A stretch of 11,906 bases of DNA, taken from positions 8,825 to 20,730 of the forward strand of contig JAGQYU010000105.1 in the NCBI GenBank assembly GCA_020435885.1. Direction: 5' to 3'. Shown here piece after piece: positions 7,492 to 11,906 of this stretch. This stretch comes from Flavobacteriaceae bacterium. Its GTDB lineage: Bacteria > Bacteroidota > Bacteroidia > Flavobacteriales > Flavobacteriaceae. A program made the translations under genes and the position numbers. The number at the start of each line of letters is the position of its first letter. Position 1 is the stretch's first letter. The notes under the pieces are model-generated. The model searched no databases, was not told the origin of the DNA, and was given only the letters and a program-made list of their open reading frames with translations.

Positions 7492-7509
7492 ACTTGCCAT
7501 ATGACAAGT
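7492..7509. promoter_or_regulatory. 18-base palindrome, candidate operator for the Crp/Fnr-type regulator
   Basis: ACTTGCCATATGACAAGT is symmetric except for one base pair (7497 against 7504), centred on CATATG. Half-sites ACTTG/CAAGT of this spacing fit binding by a dimeric Crp/Fnr-family protein, and the gene for such a protein ends 10 bases to the right. It lies 56 bases before the VOC start. In RNA the same bases could form a 7-pair stem with an ATAT loop followed by AGTTTT, so a weak terminator for the regulator gene is the alternative. Confidence 0.55.
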
Positions 7510-7519
7510 TATACATAAT

Positions 7520-8095
7520 TTACTGAAAAAGTTCTTTACGTATTCTGCTTAGTGAAGTGTCCGTTATGCCTAAATATGAAGCGATATATTTTAAAGGGGC
7601 TTGTTGTATAATTATTGGTTTTTCTTTTAATAGTGCTAAATATCGGTCTTTTGCACTTGTGGTTATCATATTAATAGAACGCCTTTTGGAAATGAACAAT
7701 TGTTCAGACATCCATGCTCTTCCCCACTCTCTAATCCCTTCAATTTTATGAAATAATTCTTGAAAGACGTCAAATTCTATTTTCCAGGCCCAACTATCTG
7801 TTAGAGCTTGTAAATTTTCTTGCGACGGTATTCTTTGAAACAATGAAGAAACTTCTATCAAAAATTCATTATCGGTAAAGAAATCAGTGGTTATTTCATT
7901 GCCTGAAGTGTTGTGTACAAAAGCCCTGAAGAGTCCTCTTTCAATCAAATAATACTCATTCGCTGTTTTTCCTTCTTTCAGCATAAATTCACCTTCTTTT
8001 ATATGTATCCTTTTATGAGCGTCAATTAACAGCTCTAACTCTTTTTGACTGATCAAAGGATGGCGGTATGTGTTTTCAAAAATGGTTATGTCCAC
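7520..8095 (-). CDS. Crp/Fnr-family transcriptional regulator (GTG start)
   Basis: A 191-residue protein with an N-terminal cyclic-nucleotide-binding-type beta barrel (about 15-120; LKEGKTANEYYLIERGLFRAF at 39-59 and NEITTDFF at 66-73) and a C-terminal winged helix-turn-helix whose recognition part is LKYIASYLGITDTSLSRIRK (168-187). The Arg and Glu pattern of cAMP-binding Crp is not seen, so the ligand is unknown and may not be a nucleotide. No Fe-S cysteines of Fnr type are present. The start codon is GTG, 3 bases after the TAA of the dehydrogenase gene; the next Met is residue 38, too far in for the fold, so GTG is favoured. The 3-base gap implies co-transcription and coupled translation with E1. 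The palindrome just downstream is a candidate binding site. Confidence 0.88.
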   Translation of the reverse strand: MDITIFENTYRHPLISQKELELLIDAHKRIHIKEGEFMLKEGKTANEYYLIERGLFRAFVHNTSGNEITTDFFTDNEFLIEVSSLFQRIPSQENLQALTDSWAWKIEFDVFQELFHKIEGIREWGRAWMSEQLFISKRRSINMITTSAKDRYLALLKEKPIIIQQAPLKYIASYLGITDTSLSRIRKELFQ

Positions 8096-8098
8096 AAC

Positions 8099-10087
8099 TT
8101 AATATGCTAAAAGATCATTTATTGCTTTTTCCAATCTGGCTTTAGCCAAATACTGATTTTCTAAATTTCCTGTAAAAGGTATAGGCGTTTCTAAGCTAGC
8201 AACGCGTTTAACAGGGGCATCTAACTGCTGGAAACAGTTTTCATGAATCAATGAGGAAATATCACTGGCAATACCTCCAAATAATGTGTCTTCTTGTACT
8301 ATCAACGCTTTACCTGTTTTTTTAACTGAATTGAAAATAGTTTCTTCATCCAATGGCTGAAGTGTTCTAAGGTCTATTAGATCAGCGCTAATATCTCCTC
8401 GCATATTTAAAATGTCTAATACCCAATGTACTGATGCCCCAAAAGCAATAATACTTAAATCTGCGCCCTCTTTCAACTTAGCAGCTTTACCAAAAGGTAT
8501 GGTATAATAATCATTAGGAACATCCTGTTTAATACTTCTGTAAAGTGCTTTATGTTCAAAAAACAGTACAGGGTTTGGATCATTTATAGCTGTACATAAT
8601 AACCCTTTAGCATCGTATGGAAAAGCCGGATATACTACTTTTAACCCGGGCGTTTTTGTGAACCAGGCCTCATTGGTTTGGCTATGGAACGGCCCTGCGC
8701 CTACTCCTGCTCCACAAGGCATTCTTACCACAACATCAGCTTGTTGCCCCCATCGGTAGTATGATTTTGCTAAAAGATTTACTATTGGGTTAAATCCTGA
8801 GCTTACAAAATCAGCAAACTGCATTTCCACAACACTTTTAAAACCATTGATAGAAAGCCCATAAGCTGCAGAAACTATGGCTGATTCACATATAGGAGTG
8901 TTCCGTACTCTTTCTTTCCCAAACTCATCAATAAAACCTTCGGTTATTTTAAAAACACCGCCATATTCGGCTATGTCTTGCCCCATGATTATCAAATTAT
9001 CATGCTGTTGCATGGATTGTTTTAGCCCTTGCGAAATGGCATCGATAAGTCTGATCTCAGTTGTAGTTTTGTTATTATCAATATGATGATAATCAAACTT
9101 TTTATAAACATCATCTAACTCTTTAATTTCAGTAGATTCTATTACAGGTTCATTAAAAGCAATTTCTAAACCATTGTTGATTTCGTCAATAATTTCTTTC
9201 TCAATATTTTCTTTTTCTTTATCTGTAAGAATAGATTGTTCTTTTAGATAATTTTCATAATTCTTTATTGGATCTTTTACAGCCCACTCTTCCATTAATT
9301 CTTTAGGAACATATTTTGTGCCACTAGCCTCTTCATGCCCACGCATTCTAAAGGTTTTAAACTCTAAAAAAACTGGTCTTGGATTCTTCCGCATACTTTC
9401 AGCTAGTTCAGAAACTTTAGTATAGACTTCCAGAATATTATTCCCATCAATAATATGATTTTCCATTGCGTACCCTAAAGCTCTGTCAACCAAATTGTTG
9501 CATTTATATTGTTCATTGGTAGGAGTTGAAAGGCCATACCCGTTATTTTCAATACAAAAAAGGACAGGTAAATTCCACACAGAAGCAATGTTTAAGGCTT
9601 CATGGATATCACCTTCGCTGGTTCCTCCTTCACCTGTAAAAACTGCGCAAACCTTCTTATCCTTTCTCAGCAAATTCCCTAAAGCAATTCCATCAGCGAT
9701 GCCAAATTGGGGTCCAAGATGTGATATCATCCCAATAATCTTATATTGTTGTGTACCGAAATGAAAACTTCTATCTCTACCTTTAGTAAAACCGTTTGCT
9801 TTTCCTTGCCATTGCGAAAAAAGCCTCTGCAAAGGAATTTCTCTAGCCGTAAAGACACCTAAATTCCTATGCATAGGTAAAATATACTCATCCTTAGTTA
9901 AAGCTGAAGTAACTCCTATGGAAATTGCCTCTTGGCCAATGCCGCTAAACCATTTGGATATTTTGCCCTGCCGTAGCAAAACCAGCATTTTTTGTTCGAT
10001 TAATCGAGGTTTCAGTAGGGATTTATACAGCTCTAGCAACTTACTGTTGGAAAGATCTTTTTTATCAAAAATCATATAATTGGGCAT
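8099..10087 (-). CDS. Fused E1 alpha/beta 2-oxoacid dehydrogenase (thiamine diphosphate-dependent)
   Basis: E1 component of a 2-oxoacid dehydrogenase complex: it decarboxylates a 2-oxoacid on thiamine diphosphate and passes the acyl group to lipoyl-E2. The 662 residues join the alpha subunit (about 10-310) to the beta subunit (about 343-660), usually separate proteins, via a charged linker (about 275-340). The ThDP motif runs from GEG (152-154) to ENN (180-182); GEG rather than GDG is also seen in branched-chain E1 alpha. MRGHEEASGTKY (248-259) corresponds to the alpha-subunit loop near the active site. In beta, FGKERVRNTPICESA (389-403), FADF (424-427) and AGPFHSQTNEAWF (464-476, with the active-site His468) are family landmarks. 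Branched-chain 2-oxoacids are my preferred substrate; pyruvate is possible. E2 and E3 are not in the window. A GGAAGAG Shine-Dalgarno sits 7 bases before the ATG, supporting this start. Confidence 0.9.
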   Translation of the reverse strand: MPNYMIFDKKDLSNSKLLELYKSLLKPRLIEQKMLVLLRQGKISKWFSGIGQEAISIGVTSALTKDEYILPMHRNLGVFTAREIPLQRLFSQWQGKANGFTKGRDRSFHFGTQQYKIIGMISHLGPQFGIADGIALGNLLRKDKKVCAVFTGEGGTSEGDIHEALNIASVWNLPVLFCIENNGYGLSTPTNEQYKCNNLVDRALGYAMENHIIDGNNILEVYTKVSELAESMRKNPRPVFLEFKTFRMRGHEEASGTKYVPKELMEEWAVKDPIKNYENYLKEQSILTDKEKENIEKEIIDEINNGLEIAFNEPVIESTEIKELDDVYKKFDYHHIDNNKTTTEIRLIDAISQGLKQSMQQHDNLIIMGQDIAEYGGVFKITEGFIDEFGKERVRNTPICESAIVSAAYGLSINGFKSVVEMQFADFVSSGFNPIVNLLAKSYYRWGQQADVVVRMPCGAGVGAGPFHSQTNEAWFTKTPGLKVVYPAFPYDAKGLLCTAINDPNPVLFFEHKALYRSIKQDVPNDYYTIPFGKAAKLKEGADLSIIAFGASVHWVLDILNMRGDISADLIDLRTLQPLDEETIFNSVKKTGKALIVQEDTLFGGIASDISSLIHENCFQQLDAPVKRVASLETPIPFTGNLENQYLAKARLEKAINDLLAY

Positions 10088-10121
10088 AAAAAAACTCTTC
10101 CAAATTTATTGAAAGAGTTTT
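10088..10121 (-). terminator. Terminator-like hairpin after lrp that hides the E1 Shine-Dalgarno
   Basis: Arms 10111-10121 and 10091-10101 pair over 11 positions with one G-U and a 9-base AT loop, and the 3' arm continues into a run of seven T on the minus strand, which is the form of an intrinsic terminator. The T run touches the ATG of the E1 gene, and the GGAAGAG ribosome-binding site lies inside the 3' arm. The element could therefore end lrp transcription and, in read-through RNA, block translation of E1. Confidence 0.7.
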
Positions 10122-10142
10122 ACATTTTCTATGGTTACTTAA

Positions 10143-10628
10143 TTATATTTTGTACTGATCAAAAATTGCGTGCATTAAACGTTTTTTATCGTTGATAACT
10201 TCTTCAAGTGATATAGAAGTTTCTGTACGTAATACACCTTGGATATTGTCAATTTTAAAGATGATCTCCTTAGCATGTTTAGTGTCTCTTGCTCTTATCT
10301 TACAGAAAACTGCAAATTTGCCTGTAGTAAGGTGAGCAACAGTAACTTCCGGTATTTTATTAAGGTCTTCAACAATTCTCTGTGTATAAGAAGAATTTTC
10401 GATAAACAAACCGATGTAGGCAATAAAAGAATAATTCATTTTATCATAATCAACTGTAAGAGTTGATCCTTTAATTACCCCTTCATCTTCCATTTTCTTT
10501 ACTCTAACATGGATTGTACCTGCAGAAACCAATAATTTTTTTGCGATATCTGTAAAGGGAGTCCTCGCATTTTCAATCAGCATATCTAATATCTGATGAT
10601 CTATTTCATCTAATTTAAACTTTGGCAT
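10143..10628 (-). CDS. Lrp/AsnC-family transcriptional regulator
   Basis: A 161-residue feast/famine regulator of standard length. The N-terminal helix-turn-helix covers about residues 5-55 (LDEIDHQILDMLIENARTPF, then DIAKKLLVSAGTIHVRVKKME). The RAM ligand-binding domain follows (about 65-145), with the family-type VAHLTTGKFAVFCKIRARD (97-115). Members usually form dimers to octamers and sense amino acids such as leucine. The gene lies 66 bases downstream of the M14 peptidase and 55 bases before the E1 dehydrogenase, separated from the latter by a terminator-like hairpin. A 16-base dyad of Lrp-box character lies 21 bases upstream of the start, suggesting autoregulation. The closest relatives I know are single-copy regulators common in flavobacteria, but the targets cannot be read from the sequence. 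Confidence 0.93.
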   Translation of the reverse strand: MPKFKLDEIDHQILDMLIENARTPFTDIAKKLLVSAGTIHVRVKKMEDEGVIKGSTLTVDYDKMNYSFIAYIGLFIENSSYTQRIVEDLNKIPEVTVAHLTTGKFAVFCKIRARDTKHAKEIIFKIDNIQGVLRTETSISLEEVINDKKRLMHAIFDQYKI

Positions 10629-10648
10629 CTTATATTATATTTAATTTA

Positions 10649-10664
10649 TTGGCAAATTTGCTAA
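10649..10664. promoter_or_regulatory. Dyad upstream of the Lrp-type gene, candidate autoregulatory Lrp box
   Basis: TTGGCAAATTTGCTAA is symmetric except for one position in each arm, with a perfect GCAAATTTGC core. The AT-rich centre flanked by GC-containing ends fits the general pattern of Lrp-family sites such as E. coli YAGHAWATTWTDCTR. It lies 21 bases before the start codon of the regulator gene itself. Confidence 0.5.
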
Positions 10665-10694
10665 TTTTTTTTCAAAAAAACTAGATAAATGGTA

Positions 10695-11807
10695 TTATTT
10701 TTCAATAAATACATCTAAATGTTTCCTTGTTGGAACAAATCTATTATTATGTTTGATGATGGTATTAGCATTGTAACCTGATAAATCCCCCGTTTTTTCA
10801 ATGAACGGTGTAAAAGTGATGTTACCGTTGATCAACTCTTCTTTAAATAAAATGCCTACTTCTATTGTAATCTTCTCACTTTCAATAAATACATTCTTAT
10901 AAATAATGTCAAGATAGTTTTTTTCATTATTTGGAATTTGAAAATAAGGTTTGTAATTGGTTAACTTTTCGGATGTTGCAATTCCATATATACCGGAAAC
11001 CAGTGCTATAAAATTATATTTTCGGGTAATTTCTCTGTCATAATCATTGGGAAAATGCCCGGCTTCTACCAAAATAGTATTGTAACCTGCTTTTTGAAAA
11101 TTATCTCCGGTAGCAGTTGGGTAAAATTCATCTGTATATCTGCCAATTTGGTTAGGAATGAGGTGCTGTAACACTTCATTCATTTTAACGATAACACTCA
11201 TCGTTATTTTTCTTCCTTCGGTTAAAGTCCTATCTTCATCTTCTGATGGTGCTAAAAAAGAAAGTGTTGTGGGCAGATTTTCATTCCCTACACTAAAAAT
11301 AGTGCGCTGATCATGTAAATTGAAGCAAAAGTGAGGATTTATTTCTCTCAGTGTTTTGTTTAGTAACTTACTTTCAGGTGCTTTTTGGTCAACTGCATCT
11401 CTGTTCAGATCAATTCCCTGGCTATCTACTCGAGTATAAACTTCAGATCCATCGGGGTTTAGCATAGGAATAACTGTAATAGTACAATTTTTTAGAATTG
11501 TTGTTGCTAACCCGGAAGTGTCATTTAGTAGAAAGTTGAAAAGATCAAAAATAGCTTTGGTGCCGGTGCTTTCATTGCCGTGCATCTGAGACCACAACAA
11601 TATTTTTTTGGAACCAGCTCCAATTGTAATACTGTTGATCTTTCTGTGTTGAAAGGATTCTCCGGCTTTTGCAATTTGAAATTCGCTAGGCAAATTATCA
11701 ATTAAAGGTTGAATGTGTTGTAATGTGATATAACGACCAAAAAGTTGATTGTTTTTGAACGTGTTGTAATTATCATCCAGAAAAGTTGCTATTTCTCTTG
11801 CTTGCAT
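10695..11807 (-). CDS. M14-family zinc carboxypeptidase-like protein, cytoplasmic
   Basis: A 370-residue metallopeptidase of the M14 (carboxypeptidase A) fold. The zinc ligands are visible as His76 and Glu79 in HGNES (76-80) and His165 in NLHD. LNPDG (116-120) and DLNRD with Arg136 (133-137) follow the usual substrate-binding pattern, and Glu248 in ILVEAGH is the expected catalytic glutamate. The peptidase part spans about 45-285; a C-terminal segment (about 290-370) of beta character is unassigned. There is no signal peptide or lipobox, so it is probably cytoplasmic, unlike many M14 enzymes, and may trim peptides, murein fragments or a modified amino acid. The only useful start is the ATG at 11807 (next Met is residue 75). 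A TAnnTTTG box ends only 5 bases before it, implying a very short or absent leader. It lies upstream of the Lrp-type gene on the same strand. Confidence 0.88.
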   Translation of the reverse strand: MQAREIATFLDDNYNTFKNNQLFGRYITLQHIQPLIDNLPSEFQIAKAGESFQHRKINSITIGAGSKKILLWSQMHGNESTGTKAIFDLFNFLLNDTSGLATTILKNCTITVIPMLNPDGSEVYTRVDSQGIDLNRDAVDQKAPESKLLNKTLREINPHFCFNLHDQRTIFSVGNENLPTTLSFLAPSEDEDRTLTEGRKITMSVIVKMNEVLQHLIPNQIGRYTDEFYPTATGDNFQKAGYNTILVEAGHFPNDYDREITRKYNFIALVSGIYGIATSEKLTNYKPYFQIPNNEKNYLDIIYKNVFIESEKITIEVGILFKEELINGNITFTPFIEKTGDLSGYNANTIIKHNNRFVPTRKHLDVFIEK

Positions 11808-11808
11808 A

Positions 11809-11820
11809 TTGCAAATGTAA
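11809..11820. promoter_or_regulatory. Dyad copy 1 (TTGCAAATGTAA), overlapping the M14 -7 box
   Basis: First of three TTRCA-NN-TGTAA dyads upstream of the M14 gene. On the minus strand it contains TACATTTG (11812-11819), an exact match to the Bacteroidota -7 consensus TAnnTTTG, 5 bases before the ATG. A TTG that could be the -33 element lies 16 bases further upstream, inside dyad copy 2. A repressor bound here would cover the promoter. Confidence 0.5.
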
Positions 11821-11832
11821 GGAAAGAATATA

Positions 11833-11844
11833 TTACAATTGTAA
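11833..11844. promoter_or_regulatory. Dyad copy 2 (TTACAATTGTAA)
   Basis: A perfect 12-base palindrome, the best of the three TTRCA-NN-TGTAA copies, at the expected -33 region of the M14 promoter. TACA-NN-TGTA is the core recognised by BlaI/MecI-family repressors in staphylococci; whether such a protein acts here is inference. Confidence 0.5.
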
Positions 11845-11871
11845 ACAGTAACTTATCTAGTATTTTATAAT

Positions 11872-11883
11872 TTACATCTGTAA
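11872..11883. promoter_or_regulatory. Dyad copy 3 (TTACATCTGTAA)
   Basis: Third TTACA-NN-TGTAA dyad, symmetric in its 5-base arms, 39 bases beyond copy 2 towards the right edge. It lies about 12 bases before a plus-strand -7 box (11896-11903), so it may serve a divergent promoter. Confidence 0.45.
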
Positions 11884-11895
11884 TATTAATATATT

Positions 11896-11903
11896 TACTT
11901 TTG
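11896..11903 (+). promoter_or_regulatory. Possible divergent promoter -7 box TACTTTTG at the right edge
   Basis: TACTTTTG on the plus strand matches TAnnTTTG. It suggests a gene starting just beyond the window and reading to the right, divergent from M14. No clear -33 TTG was found at the right spacing. Confidence 0.35.
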
Positions 11904-11906
11904 TAT

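Noticed and set aside
10663..10686. T7/A8 inverted repeat with CTA ends as terminator of the M14 gene
   Set aside because: Almost only A-T pairs and a 2-base loop if fully paired, so the stem would be unstable; may be simple poly-A/T sequence.

Overview
The window looks like chromosomal sequence of an AT-rich member of the Bacteroidota, most likely a flavobacterium-type organism. The support is a leuC-leuD-leuA-leuB cluster with a non-classical isopropylmalate synthase, a fused E1 alpha/beta 2-oxoacid dehydrogenase, a Bacteroidota-type EF-G paralogue, and promoter-like TAnnTTTG boxes. This placement rests on protein motifs and gene order recognised by eye; no database search was possible. All ten protein genes lie on the minus strand, so transcription runs from right to left. 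No RNA genes, CRISPR arrays, insertion sequences or phage genes were seen, and no gene-free stretch exceeds 300 bases (the longest is about 275, at 4498-4772).

Right part (10695-11906): a cytoplasmic M14 zinc carboxypeptidase-like gene is preceded by a 99-base upstream region holding three copies of a TTRCA-NN-TGTAA dyad. One copy overlaps the probable M14 -7 box. A plus-strand -7 box at the right edge suggests a divergent gene just outside. Next, an Lrp/AsnC regulator has a 16-base dyad of Lrp-box type just upstream, then a terminator-like hairpin whose T run reaches the start codon of the next gene.

Middle part (7050-10087): a 662-residue fused E1 alpha/beta dehydrogenase, probably acting on branched-chain 2-oxoacids or pyruvate, is followed after 3 bases by a GTG-started Crp/Fnr-family regulator. 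After a near-perfect 18-base palindrome comes a small VOC (glyoxalase-fold) protein. The palindrome is a good candidate operator for the Crp-type protein, acting on the VOC gene.

Left part (1-6878): an EF-G paralogue whose G-domain lacks the catalytic His of DTPGH (it reads DTPGL), resembling the Bacteroides EF-G2 type that works without GTP hydrolysis. It ends in a strong bidirectional terminator. The leucine operon leuC-leuD-leuA-leuB follows; leuB runs off the left edge. The leuC-leuD gap can form a long imperfect RNA hairpin, and the leuA-leuB gap carries a related sequence.

Taken together the window mixes leucine synthesis, possible branched-chain 2-oxoacid oxidation and an Lrp regulator, so a branched-chain amino acid theme is plausible, but a direct regulatory link is inference. 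I did not find a clearly new multi-gene system. The best leads are the EF-G paralogue, the SD-sequestering terminator before E1, the triple dyad at the right edge, the Crp-type palindrome and the leu intergenic hairpin.
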